From Nesterenkonia natronophila (lineage in GTDB: Bacteria; Actinomycetota; Actinomycetes; Actinomycetales; Micrococcaceae): a stretch of DNA of 64,000 nucleotides. The DNA is taken from contig NZ_QYZP01000001.1 of assembly GCF_003595215.1 (NCBI RefSeq), positions 930,001 through 994,000 of the forward strand, given 5' to 3'. Under the pieces are notes generated by a model that did no database searches, had not been told where the DNA came from, and saw only the letters and a program-made list of their open reading frames with translations. The stretch's first letter is position 1. The number at the start of each line of letters is the position of its first letter. The translations under genes and the position numbers were made by a program. Positions 1-8,751 of the stretch are shown piece after piece.

Positions 1-386
1 GTGAGAATCTGTTCGGTGGGGATGCCCCACTCAGGTGCCCGGGTGAGGATGTTGCGGAAAATCAACGACAGCGAGACACGGAATCCCGCCAACACGCTGC
101 CGATCGGGACTCCTTGGGCGTAGCGCTCCACAGCCAGTGCATCGGCTTCTGCCACCTCGTCGGGAGCCGGTTCGTGACCGTCCTGAATGGTCCTGATAGT
201 CAAAGCGATATTCCGCCGAACCGAGGCCTCCAGCGACGGCCTTGGGACGTTCTCGTACCCTGGAACTTTCTTGTGCAGGTCCGTCAAAGTCTGGTCCACC
301 ATGGCCTGGTCGCTGCTCATCTGATCCAACAGCTGCTCCCACTGGGGGGATTGCTGCCGGCCGCTGTGGGCTGTGGGCGTGTACAT
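1..386 (-). CDS. RsbRD_N/PucR-type transcriptional regulator, N-terminal part (truncated by window edge)
   Basis: The frame opens with ATG at 384-386 and runs without a stop to base 1, giving 128 residues (MYTPTAHSGRQQ to IPTEQIL). The helical pattern with RRNIALTIRTI, DALAVERYAQGVPIGSVLAGFRV and LIFRNIL resembles the RsbRD N-terminal domain that precedes a PucR-type helix-turn-helix in many actinobacterial regulators. The DNA-binding end lies outside the window. It begins 8 bp after the atoE stop on the same strand, so it is probably cotranscribed with the permease and may sense or control its use. No strong ribosome-binding site precedes the ATG; the frame stays open upstream, overlapping atoE, so the start is likely but not certain. 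The family call rests on pattern only, because the C-terminus is missing. Confidence 0.6.
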   Translation of the reverse strand, partial: MYTPTAHSGRQQSPQWEQLLDQMSSDQAMVDQTLTDLHKKVPGYENVPRPSLEASVRRNIALTIRTIQDGHEPAPDEVAEADALAVERYAQGVPIGSVLAGFRVSLSLIFRNILTRAPEWGIPTEQIL

Positions 387-394
387 AGGCGGGC

Positions 395-1798
395 TTACAG
401 CGAGACAAGCAGCAAGGCAGCGCTGAAGACAAGTCCGGAGGCGATGAGAGTGATGGTTGTGTAGCCCAGGATGTCGCGCATCTTGAGCCCGGCGATCGCG
501 AGCAGAGGCAGCGCCCAGAACGGTTGAATCATGTTCGTCCACTGGTCACCATAGGCAACCGCCATGATCGCAACTGCCGGGTCAGTGCCCAGCGATTCAG
601 CAGCCTCGAGCAGGATGGGTGCTTGGACAGCGATCTGGCCGCCGCCGGAGGGGACGAAGAAGTTGACCAGCCCTGCTGACAAAAATGCGAACAGTGCGAA
701 GGTCTGCTGATTCGATATGGCGACGAATCCTTCGGAGATCACGGAGATCAGCCCTGTGCCGGCCATGATTCCTAAAATTCCGGCATAGAGCGGGAACTGC
801 AGGAGTATCTCGCCGACGTTGGAGGCCGCCTTCTTCGTAAGTGCGATCAGTTCAAAGGGGTTGCGCACCAGCAGCATGATCAGGGCCAGGAAGCTCCAGT
901 TGACGATGTCCAGGGTCAGGCTGCCGCCGCCGACGAAATGAATGACGAGGTAGCCCACCAAGAGCAAACCGGTGGCAAGAGTGGGGATCCGCGAGGCATC
1001 GACCCGGTCTGCAGGGGTCACCACATCCTGCTCAATCTCCACCGCCTTCTCGCGGGCGTCGACGGTGAGCGGAACAATGGCCCGTTTGCTTCGGGGGGCA
1101 ATCAGGTACAGCGCCAAGGCGACCACTGCGATGGTGACTGCAGCAGCGATGAGGTTCCAGGTGGAGAAGATCGTTTCGGTGATGGCCAGTGGCTCTCCGA
1201 GCTGGTCTGCGACGAAGGAGTCGGGGGTGGCTGCCAGCAGCGGACCAGATGCGGAGTAGCCCATGTGCCACACCACGAATCCGGAGAATGCGGAGGCCAC
1301 CAGCATGGGGAAGTGAACCAGCTCATCGCGGCGGCGGAACTCATAGGCCACCTCACGAGCGAGCAGTGCCCCGGCCACCAGACCCAGGCCCCAGGTGATC
1401 AGCGACGCCAACGCCGCAACCACGAACACGAACAGGTATGCCTGGATGGCTGTCTTAGGTACTCGAGCCAACCTCACCAGCAGCTTGTGCACGGGTCGTG
1501 TGTTGGCGAGGATGTACCCGAGCAGGAGGATCAGCGCCATCTGCGTGATGAACTCCAGGAGACCGGCCAGCCCGAGGCCCCATTCTTCGACTACGGTGAC
1601 TGGTCCGGCATCTGTCAGGACCACCGCCAACAGCGCGACCACGAAGGTCAGGATGATGGCAAAGACCAGGGCAGAAGGGATAAACCTTTCCACCAAAGTG
1701 TTCAGCGGGCGCATCAACCCCCCTAGGACCGCCCCGCCGCCTTGTCTGGTGCTCGTATCAGCGTTGCTTGCACGGTCCTCAGGCGTCTGATCGGACAC
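395..1798 (-). CDS. atoE: Short-chain fatty acid permease, AtoE family
   Basis: This is a 467-residue, very hydrophobic protein with about eleven membrane segments, the usual size for the AtoE family of short-chain fatty acid (acetoacetate/butyrate) transporters. A 30-residue polar N-terminus is followed by RFIPSALVFAIILTF, the family's first membrane span. Other family landmarks are ARVPKTAIQAYLF, NFFVPSGGGQIAVQAP and YGDQWTNMIQPFWALP near the C-terminus, all close to E. coli AtoE. It acts in the cytoplasmic membrane. No acetoacetate CoA-transferase genes lie beside it, so the true substrate is open. The next gene on the same strand is the truncated RsbRD_N/PucR-type regulator, a plausible local controller. 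The start is the first ATG; the 160-bp gap upstream shows no clear promoter. Confidence 0.9.
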   Translation of the reverse strand: MSDQTPEDRASNADTSTRQGGGAVLGGLMRPLNTLVERFIPSALVFAIILTFVVALLAVVLTDAGPVTVVEEWGLGLAGLLEFITQMALILLLGYILANTRPVHKLLVRLARVPKTAIQAYLFVFVVAALASLITWGLGLVAGALLAREVAYEFRRRDELVHFPMLVASAFSGFVVWHMGYSASGPLLAATPDSFVADQLGEPLAITETIFSTWNLIAAAVTIAVVALALYLIAPRSKRAIVPLTVDAREKAVEIEQDVVTPADRVDASRIPTLATGLLLVGYLVIHFVGGGSLTLDIVNWSFLALIMLLVRNPFELIALTKKAASNVGEILLQFPLYAGILGIMAGTGLISVISEGFVAISNQQTFALFAFLSAGLVNFFVPSGGGQIAVQAPILLEAAESLGTDPAVAIMAVAYGDQWTNMIQPFWALPLLAIAGLKMRDILGYTTITLIASGLVFSAALLLVSL

Positions 1799-1958
1799 GT
1801 CCGTCCCCTCCCAGCTAGGTGCTCCTCTTCCCAGGGGCAGGCATTCTCATCAGCAGAGCCCCCCTCTCGATGTGGCACAGCTTACCCCGAGCACGGGATA
1901 TCTTGGGAGCGTTCCGCGCGGAGGTCTAGAGAGTCAGACCAGCAGAGTCCGGGACGAC

Positions 1959-2573
1959 CTACTCGTCCACCTTCACAACTTCACCGGTCGCCACGTCCAC
2001 GTAGACCTCAACGTCATTGTCCATCTCGAAATCCCACACGACGATGCCGTCTTCAGTGTCGAGTTCGCCTTCGTGCGGTTGGCCGCCCGATTCCTCTTCG
2101 GCGGTCTCCAGCGCTTCAGCGATGTCGATCTCGACACCCTGTGCCTTTTCCTCATCATCGTGGTGGATACCGTGGTCCTCAGTGTGAACGATCTCGAACG
2201 ATTCGGAGTCGACTTTCAGATCCCACTCGGTGGAGCCGTCGTAGACGTGCACCTTCACATGGCCGCCATCATGGCTGCTGTCCTCAAACTCTGTGATGAT
2301 CCCGTCAGGGTACTCATCGAGTGTCGTCTGAATAGCCCGGTACGTCGAGTGATCGTCGTCGGTGGCGCCGGCATCGTCAGTGGCATCTTCGTCCTGGACG
2401 TCGTCGTTCTCCTCTGAATTTGGGGAGGGGGACTCCTCCGTCTGCGCCGCGTCTTCGTCTTCGGGGAAGTCCTCTTCAGGCGCGCAGGCGGACAGAGCGA
2501 GTGCTGCTGCTGCGGTGGCGGACAGGACACTGAATGTCGAACGCGACAGAGGAGAGTGGGACTCGTTTGTCAT
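1959..2573 (-). CDS. PepSY-domain lipoprotein
   Basis: The start is taken at the internal ATG at 2571-2573 rather than further upstream, because it places a lipoprotein signal at the N-terminus: a hydrophobic stretch ending ALALSAC, with the lipidated Cys at residue 30 of 204. A long acidic, low-complexity linker (Glu/Asp/Ser/Thr) follows. Two PepSY-like repeats come next, each with the helix and three-strand pattern; the last ends WDFEMDNDVEVYVDVATGEVVKVDE-like in form (DVATGEVV is typical). PepSY proteins are extracytoplasmic and often inhibit proteases or bind ligands; no role can be assigned here. It lies 73 bp downstream of the FHA-FtsK ATPase gene on the same strand. The ribosome-binding site is weak. 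Confidence 0.75.
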   Translation of the reverse strand: MTNESHSPLSRSTFSVLSATAAAALALSACAPEEDFPEDEDAAQTEESPSPNSEENDDVQDEDATDDAGATDDDHSTYRAIQTTLDEYPDGIITEFEDSSHDGGHVKVHVYDGSTEWDLKVDSESFEIVHTEDHGIHHDDEEKAQGVEIDIAEALETAEEESGGQPHEGELDTEDGIVVWDFEMDNDVEVYVDVATGEVVKVDE

Positions 2574-2646
2574 AGTAATGAGTGAACGCCTTGTTTCTTG
2601 AGATGATCCGAGAATCCTCTCGACTGGGGCTGGAATGTGAAATGTC

Positions 2647-5600
2647 TCAGGCATCAGGAAGCGCCCATTGGACCATCACTGCCCCCTCGGGTCTGAGATG
2701 CACAGCCCGACCGGGGATGGGGCGCGGCAGCAGGGGGATGATTGCAGCGAAGATATCTGCCTGGTTTCGGCTGGTGGGGGACAAGATGACGTTTGAGCCT
2801 TCGGTGCGCGCAGCATGGGCCCACGGCAGCTGGGTGAAAAGGGCCGACGACGCCGCGGCCGTGGCCACGACAGGCACGCCGGCCGTGACTGCCTGCTGGA
2901 TATAGCTGTGCTGCTGCGCGGTGCACCGGGGAGCATCGTCGACGAGAAGTGCCGAGGGTGGGTTTGCGGGTGCAGTGCCGCCTGGTCCTAGCAGGTGGCT
3001 GTCCTCCAGCTGTCGGTGCAGCATCCGCAGGCACGTTGACTTGCCTGACCCTGCCGGACCCAGAATGAGGTTCACCGGACCCAGCTGGAGTTGCGCGGGA
3101 ACGCCGGTGAACTGTTGAATCCCCACCACGGGTTGTGAGTTTGTCTCCTGGAGGCTCGCCGACGGTTCGGGCAACGCCGCTGCCGGTAGGTGCTCGGGCA
3201 GCGGTCTGACTTGCAACCTTGGGCCGTTCTCTTCTGCGGTGGCCGCCAAGAGGCTGGGTTGCTCTGTGACCACCTGCACAGAGAGCCCGGGTGGAGGAAC
3301 GTGTGGTGTGAGCAGTACTCCGCGGCCGGGGACTGGGTCAGTGGTTCGCAGTTTGGGCCACAGGTATCGGGCTTCGTCCGAGGTGCCCAGCGGAAGGTAG
3401 ATCCGGGTGGGAACACGGGAGAGGAGCTTACCCATCGCCAGTTCTCGTCCGCCGCAGAGGACCACCGATATGCCAACCTGGGGTCCTTCTGAGGCCAGTG
3501 TGCCCAGCAGGTGGTCCAAGCTTTGCAGTCCGGTGTGTGCAGCCGCGTTCCACTGGGAGTATCCGGTCACGATCACCACCAGCGCCCGTAACCGTTCGGC
3601 GGTCAGGTGGCCCCCACCGACACGGCGACGGGTCAGCTCATCGGAGAGTGCGCTGAGCAAATAATCGACTTCCGCAATGTTCTCCTCGGTGAGCCAACTG
3701 CCCACTCGTGAGTGGTCCTTCATTCCCGCCAGTGATCGGTCTCCGTCAAGCAGGTACACGTCCGGCTGGAGCGGAGACGCAATCAGCTGTGCCGTCAGCC
3801 CGGCGGCGGCAGCAGCAGCGCCCGAGCCGACCTCCCCGAGAACAGCCAGAGACATCGGCTCGGCAGGGTTCAACACGAGGTCCTCCTGACGCTGCCCCGC
3901 AGGGTCGTCTAGGCGTGCCACAAGAGGGCACGTGGCGTCGTCGTCCAGCCGGTCCCGCGGACCGAGAGTCTTTGGCAGTGTTGGCAGGAGCGGGGTGTGG
4001 GTGCGGTGCGCCGACTCCTTGGAGGCAGCTTCTTGGACAGTGGCAACCACCTCGCTGAAGCTCGCCAGGGTCACGGACTCTCCGGGGTGGGCCTCCGGTC
4101 TCAGGTGAAGCGGTCGGTGACCGGATAATTGGGCGCTTTGGAACACTGTGGGCACTGCACCTGGTGTCCGCAGTGCCGCCCTTCCGGGTACGGTCGGCGG
4201 GATGGCGGCAGCCAGGGGGCTGCCGAGAACATCGCGTGACTCGTCCTCACTCCGCACTCTGAGGCAGATGCTGGAGCCGATATTGGCCCGGATATCGGCA
4301 GTGACCACACCCTGGGGACGTTGGGTGGAGAGCACGAGGTGGAGCCCCAGGGACCGGCCCAGTGTGGCTAAACGCATCAGCTCGTCCAGCTGATCAGGCA
4401 GCTCGTGTGAGAAAATTCGAAACTCGTCGATGACGACGAGAATTCGCGACAGTTGCCGGTCAGGGCGGAGCTGGCGGTACTCGCTATAATCCCCGGCGCC
4501 AACCTCCAGGAAAAGACGCTCTCGGCGCACCAGCTCACTTCTGATACCTTCCAAGGTTCGTTCGGCTGCCTCCTGCGACAGGTCAGTCACCAATCCGAGA
4601 GCGTGTTCGAGCTGACCGATCCGGTGGAACGCCGCCCCGCCCTTGAAGTCGATGAGCACCAGCCCCAACTCGCAGGGCGCATACCGAGCGCACAGTGAGA
4701 CCAGCAGGGTCTTGAGCAGCTCAGACTTTCCCGAGCCGGTAGTGCCGGCGATCAGGATGTGCGGTCCATCACCGACCAGGTCAAGGTTGATATTTCCATC
4801 TGCGTTCCGGCCTAGAACGGCTGTCAATGTGTCGGCGGCGGTCTCGGTGAACATTTGCTGGGGAAGGGGGTACGTGCAGGTGGCGGGAAGCTCTGCAGCA
4901 GTCGCGGTTCTTCCCATGTGGGGGAGTGTCAGTCGCAGCTGCTCGTTCAGCGTCTGCGCCGACAAGCCGTCGAGCCTCAACTGCTCTGCGCGCACGTCTG
5001 ATGAGCCTGCGCCCACCTGCCGTTTCACGGTCTGACTCCGCAAGTCCACCGACCAACCGGTGGTACCGGGTTGTCCTGGGCCGACGGTGAGCACGTGCCA
5101 CGAGGCGACCAATGCTCGGTGTGCGCACGCGTCCACACGGGGGTCAGTGATGATCACAATTCGGGGTTGCTCTGCTGGTGCGGAATCGGACTCCAACAGC
5201 TGCCGGAACGCCGCCGCTGAGAGTTGTGAGACGCGCGATAGATCCCGCACTTCCGTCACGGTGGGTCCTCCGATGAGGACGACCTGTGCCTGGGGCGGGC
5301 AAAGTGTAAGTTGGATCAGGATCCAGCGGATGAGTCGTTGAGCTTCCCGATCGGCGCCGTCTATAGTGGTTTGTTCACCAGCGGCGAGGGTGATGCCTAC
5401 CGCTGCCTGAACCCGTGTGTCCGTATCAACCGGGGCCGAGGCTGAGTCACAGTCCACCTCCGCGGTAACCTGTCCTGTGCCCAACCGCACTGCTGGCGTT
5501 CCAGATTCGGCGGATCCTGCGTGCACGGGCTCGGATGTCTCCGCTCGCAGGTCCCTCATCAACTCACCAGGAGAGCACAGCGCACCGAAGGTACGGGAAG

Positions 5601-6435
5601 CCCAGGTCTGGGCTGCGCGCACTACCTCCCCTCGGTACTGCCGCATTTTTCTTCTGCCATCCCAGAATATGGCTGAGGCAATCAGCGCGCTGGCTCCGCT
5701 GAAGAGTAGGAAGAACCACATACCAGTGAAGGCCACCAGCACCACACCGGCGACCAGCGGAACAAGGGCAAAGGCGAGCATCATCTTATGCTTTCCCTCA
5801 GGCGGGCTGCCTGCCACAGCCTGCGGAATCGGGGGCCAAAGCTGGGGGATTCGTGGCGCAGGCGGTTCCACGGCGATTCTGCAGGTGGTGGATCCGAGCT
5901 TGAAAGCAGCTTCGGTGGTCAGGCGAGCCGCGACGTCGTCGTTGGATCCCTTGGCTCGGTGAAGCGTTATGGCACGCGTTCCCACCTGGAGCACGGCTTC
6001 TTGGCGTGACATGGCAGGATCTGCTAACCGGATGTCGGCTCGACCTCGCCCGATTGTTTTTCTGCCGCGATGCACCGGCACGAGTCGACCGGCATCGGGA
6101 CCCGAGTCCACGCACAGCTTCAGCTGGGGCGCGCGCAGCCTTCTCAACGTCATGGTCGGAGGAGATGCCAGGATCACCATACCCGGGTGAAGCAGATCGG
6201 AACCGACGTTGAGGGTGTGAACCTCGTGTCCAGAAGTGCTCAGCCGGACGGTCGGAGCCTGAAGCATCTTTCGCAGAGCTTGGTCAAGACTGGCGCCTGA
6301 GACGGCGTCTGCCGAAGCGTCGACGACGAAGCGCAGTTCATGATCGTAGGCGCCTGGGGCCTGCCGACGGACGGCCGACCAATGCTGGTAACTCAGAGCT
6401 CCGGGAGCATGCACCACCGTGAGGCTGAAGCTCAT
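2647..6435 (-). CDS. FHA-domain FtsK/SpoIIIE-type (EssC/EccC-like) membrane ATPase
   Basis: ATG at 6433-6435 is chosen because GGAGGGAG lies just upstream; a GTG at 6450 would put that site inside the gene. The protein has 1262 residues. An N-terminal region holds an FHA core (TIGRGRADIRL, about residues 127-150). Two membrane helices follow at about 218-258. Then come three P-loop modules. The first is a complete FtsK domain with Walker A GTTGSGKS (about 564-571), LVLIDFKGGAAF and Walker B ILVVIDEF (about 665-672). The second has a degenerate loop (GEVGSGAA). The third has GPAGSGKST and ALLVDDAP. This order matches EssC/EccC, the motor of type VII secretion, but no WXG100 substrate or other ESX component is in view. 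It diverges from the Tad operon and faces the PepSY lipoprotein gene. Function is inferred from architecture only. Confidence 0.85.
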   Translation of the reverse strand: MSFSLTVVHAPGALSYQHWSAVRRQAPGAYDHELRFVVDASADAVSGASLDQALRKMLQAPTVRLSTSGHEVHTLNVGSDLLHPGMVILASPPTMTLRRLRAPQLKLCVDSGPDAGRLVPVHRGRKTIGRGRADIRLADPAMSRQEAVLQVGTRAITLHRAKGSNDDVAARLTTEAAFKLGSTTCRIAVEPPAPRIPQLWPPIPQAVAGSPPEGKHKMMLAFALVPLVAGVVLVAFTGMWFFLLFSGASALIASAIFWDGRRKMRQYRGEVVRAAQTWASRTFGALCSPGELMRDLRAETSEPVHAGSAESGTPAVRLGTGQVTAEVDCDSASAPVDTDTRVQAAVGITLAAGEQTTIDGADREAQRLIRWILIQLTLCPPQAQVVLIGGPTVTEVRDLSRVSQLSAAAFRQLLESDSAPAEQPRIVIITDPRVDACAHRALVASWHVLTVGPGQPGTTGWSVDLRSQTVKRQVGAGSSDVRAEQLRLDGLSAQTLNEQLRLTLPHMGRTATAAELPATCTYPLPQQMFTETAADTLTAVLGRNADGNINLDLVGDGPHILIAGTTGSGKSELLKTLLVSLCARYAPCELGLVLIDFKGGAAFHRIGQLEHALGLVTDLSQEAAERTLEGIRSELVRRERLFLEVGAGDYSEYRQLRPDRQLSRILVVIDEFRIFSHELPDQLDELMRLATLGRSLGLHLVLSTQRPQGVVTADIRANIGSSICLRVRSEDESRDVLGSPLAAAIPPTVPGRAALRTPGAVPTVFQSAQLSGHRPLHLRPEAHPGESVTLASFSEVVATVQEAASKESAHRTHTPLLPTLPKTLGPRDRLDDDATCPLVARLDDPAGQRQEDLVLNPAEPMSLAVLGEVGSGAAAAAAGLTAQLIASPLQPDVYLLDGDRSLAGMKDHSRVGSWLTEENIAEVDYLLSALSDELTRRRVGGGHLTAERLRALVVIVTGYSQWNAAAHTGLQSLDHLLGTLASEGPQVGISVVLCGGRELAMGKLLSRVPTRIYLPLGTSDEARYLWPKLRTTDPVPGRGVLLTPHVPPPGLSVQVVTEQPSLLAATAEENGPRLQVRPLPEHLPAAALPEPSASLQETNSQPVVGIQQFTGVPAQLQLGPVNLILGPAGSGKSTCLRMLHRQLEDSHLLGPGGTAPANPPSALLVDDAPRCTAQQHSYIQQAVTAGVPVVATAAASSALFTQLPWAHAARTEGSNVILSPTSRNQADIFAAIIPLLPRPIPGRAVHLRPEGAVMVQWALPDA

Positions 6436-6525
6436 GCGCACTCCCTCCACGACTTTTGGTAGATATAAGATTTGTTTGATAACTCTACATATCGCTTTGG
6501 TCCACTAGATGCCTTGTGGGGTCAC

Positions 6526-6563
6526 CTGTGGATAGCATGCCCGGAGGGTTGACTTATCCACAG
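6526..6563. other. Inverted pair of DnaA-box-like sequences in the divergent spacer
   Basis: The 241-bp gap between the EssC-like gene and tadA contains CTGTGGATA at 6526-6534 and its exact reverse complement TATCCACAG at 6555-6563, 20 bp apart. The right copy includes TTATCCACA, the perfect DnaA box; the left copy reads as CTATCCACA on the other strand, one mismatch. The pair could bind DnaA or form a stem-loop in RNA. The rest of the gap holds an AT-rich stretch (about 6455-6490), probably part of the minus-strand promoter, and no other gene. Confidence 0.45.
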
Positions 6564-6676
6564 GAGGTGAACAGGGGCTTTTAGAAACCTGGACACATGG
6601 TTAGGGTAGGGACCGCTACATCCGTTCAGCAGCGTTGCACCGTGAGAAACTGACCGGGTTACGTGGAGGCAGAGCC

Positions 6677-7873
6677 GTGGACGCAGTGTCCATTGTTGAA
6701 GATGAGGTTCGGGAGTCGATTCGGACACAGGGAATCGACCCAAGTGATGACCCCACCAGCACCAAGCGACTGGTGGACGCCGCCGTGGCGGACTATGACA
6801 AGCGCTCCATGGTCGCCGCTCTGCCGATGCTTGGGGAACCTCGTGCTGCTGCTGCCCAGATTTTTCACTCGGTGGCCGGATTAGGGGAACTTCAACCTCT
6901 CCTGGATGATCCGGAGGTGGAGGAGATCTGGTGGAACCAGCCAGAGCAGGTCTTCGTGAGTCGCTCTGGACGGTCGGAGCTGACTTCTGTGACCCTGACC
7001 GAGAACCGCGTCAAGGATCTGGTCGAACGAATGCTGAAATCCTCTGGTCGCCGACTCGACTATTCCACGCCCTTCGTGGACGCCGCGCTCACGGACGGTT
7101 CGCGACTCCATGTAGCCATTCCGGATGTTACAAGGGAGGCCTGGGCGGTGAACATCCGAAAATTCATTGCCAGGACCAATTCGCTCGACGATATGGTCCA
7201 TATGGGATCGCTGACCGCAGGTGCCGCCCAGTTTCTCTCAACGTGTGTGGCGGGGGGACTAAATCTACTGATTTCTGGTGCTACGGGCGCGGGAAAAACA
7301 ACCATGCTCAACGCGCTCACCTCCGCGATCGGGCCTCGGGAGCGGGTAGTGACGGTGGAGGAAGTTTTCGAGTTGCAGGTGCCCCTCCGTGACACGGTGG
7401 GACTCCAATGCCGCCAAGCAAACCTGGAGGGTCATGGAGAGATTCCGCTGCGTCGGCTGGTCAAAGAAGCTCTGCGGATGCGCCCTGATCGGCTTATTGT
7501 GGGGGAGGTTCGTGAAGCGGAGAGCCTCGACATGCTCATCGCAATGAACAGTGGCCTCCCGGGCATGAGCACTGTCCACGCAAACTCGGCCCACGATGCG
7601 CTGACCAAGCTCTGCACGCTCCCGCTCCTGGCGGGAGAGAACATCACCGCGGACTTCATTCTGCCTACTGTTGCCTCATGCCTCGACCTGGTTGTTCATT
7701 GTGTTCGTACACCGCAGGGGCAACGGTACGTCTCTGAAATTCTCGCCGTGGGCGGCCGAGTGGAATCAGGCACTATTGAGACGACCGCGCTCTTCCTCCA
7801 CGACGGGCAAGTCCTGCAGCGGCGTAGGGAAGCGGTATTTGAGCACCAAAGACTTCCTGGGGGCTCCTTGTGA
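6677..7873 (+). CDS. tadA: Tad pilus assembly ATPase TadA/CpaF
   Basis: GTG at 6677 is chosen because GTGGAGGC at 6664-6671 sits just upstream; the longest frame would begin at a TTG. The 398-residue protein is a type II/IV secretion ATPase of the CpaF/TadA branch. It has Walker A GATGAGKT (about 201-208), the Asp-box region VTVEEVFELQVP, the GLQCRQAN segment, Walker B RLIVGEVRE, and the His-box STVHANSAHDAL. It would hydrolyse ATP in the cytoplasm as a hexamer to drive assembly of Flp-type pili together with TadB and TadC. It is first in a tightly packed operon; its stop overlaps the tadB start by 4 bp (GTGA). Actinobacterial copies in this context are also called helicase/secretion-neighbourhood ATPases, although no helicase gene is adjacent here. 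Confidence 0.92.
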   Translation: MDAVSIVEDEVRESIRTQGIDPSDDPTSTKRLVDAAVADYDKRSMVAALPMLGEPRAAAAQIFHSVAGLGELQPLLDDPEVEEIWWNQPEQVFVSRSGRSELTSVTLTENRVKDLVERMLKSSGRRLDYSTPFVDAALTDGSRLHVAIPDVTREAWAVNIRKFIARTNSLDDMVHMGSLTAGAAQFLSTCVAGGLNLLISGATGAGKTTMLNALTSAIGPRERVVTVEEVFELQVPLRDTVGLQCRQANLEGHGEIPLRRLVKEALRMRPDRLIVGEVREAESLDMLIAMNSGLPGMSTVHANSAHDALTKLCTLPLLAGENITADFILPTVASCLDLVVHCVRTPQGQRYVSEILAVGGRVESGTIETTALFLHDGQVLQRRREAVFEHQRLPGGSL

Positions 7874-8751
7874 CGGCCCCGCATGTTCCGCAGGCCGTGG
7901 CTCTGGGGCTGCTGTTCGGCCTCGGGCTCTTGTTCCTCCTCAGCTCGACCACCCCGCGTCGGAACTCCGCGGAGGCTTCGACGAAAAGCCGCACGGATCG
8001 GATTCGTCGGTTCCTCGATGAAGCTGGTCATCATCGTCTGTCAATTTCGGCAGTGTGCATGAGCAGCGTCGGCTGTGCAGGTCTCACATTCATCCTGATT
8101 GTGTTGATCACTGGCGCTCTCCCGGTGGGCGTATGCATGGGCGTGTTTGCGGCTCTCGTTCCCTGGGGAATCTTGCGCTGGCAGCTGAGCCGTCGGAGAA
8201 AACAGCTGGCCGAGGTGTGGCCTGATGTGGTGGACCATCTCAGATCAGCAGTGCGCTCCGGCCTCGCGCTTCCTGAGGGCCTGACCGAACTGGGAACCAC
8301 GGGTCCGGAACCGCTGCGCGAACCTTTCACAGAGTTCGGGGCAGATTGGCGAGCTGGCGTTCCCATGGGGCAGGCATTGGAACGCCTCAAAGTCAGGCTC
8401 GCTGACCCGGTCGGCGATCGGATCGTGCTGGCCCTGCGGACAACTCGTGAACTCGGCGGAACGGACTTAGGAAGGCTGCTGGATACCTTGGCTGATGTGT
8501 TGCGGGAGAATGCGCGGACTCGCAGTGAGCTTGAGGCTCGGCAAAGCTGGACAGTCAACGGTGCCAAGCTGGCTGTCGCCGCTCCTTGGATCGTTGTACT
8601 TCTCCTGTCCGCTCGGCCCGAGGCCGCAGAGGCATATCACAGTGTGACGGGTATGGCCGTGCTCAGCTCGGGGCTCATCGTGTCACTGGTCTGCTACCAC
8701 CTCATGCTTCGAATTGGTGCCCTCCCAGCCGAAGAGCGGGTCCTGATATGA
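7870..8751 (+). CDS. tadB: Tad pilus inner-membrane platform protein TadB
   Basis: The 293-residue protein has a type II secretion F domain. Membrane segments lie near residues 10-25, 55-95 and 235-285. The cytoplasmic F domain is marked by WPDVVDHLRSAVRSGLALPEGL and LGRLLDTLADVLRENARTRSELEARQ, the usual end of the four-helix bundle. TadB and TadC form the platform that couples the TadA ATPase to the growing pilus. The GTG start overlaps the tadA stop, and the stop overlaps the tadC ATG (ATGA), so the three are translationally coupled. Confidence 0.88.
   Translation: MTAPHVPQAVALGLLFGLGLLFLLSSTTPRRNSAEASTKSRTDRIRRFLDEAGHHRLSISAVCMSSVGCAGLTFILIVLITGALPVGVCMGVFAALVPWGILRWQLSRRRKQLAEVWPDVVDHLRSAVRSGLALPEGLTELGTTGPEPLREPFTEFGADWRAGVPMGQALERLKVRLADPVGDRIVLALRTTRELGGTDLGRLLDTLADVLRENARTRSELEARQSWTVNGAKLAVAAPWIVVLLLSARPEAAEAYHSVTGMAVLSSGLIVSLVCYHLMLRIGALPAEERVLI

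Noticed and set aside
938..1790. Long plus-strand frames opposite atoE
   Set aside because: Their translations are rich in Gln, His, Arg and Gly without any domain pattern, the usual antisense shadow of a GC-rich membrane-protein gene.
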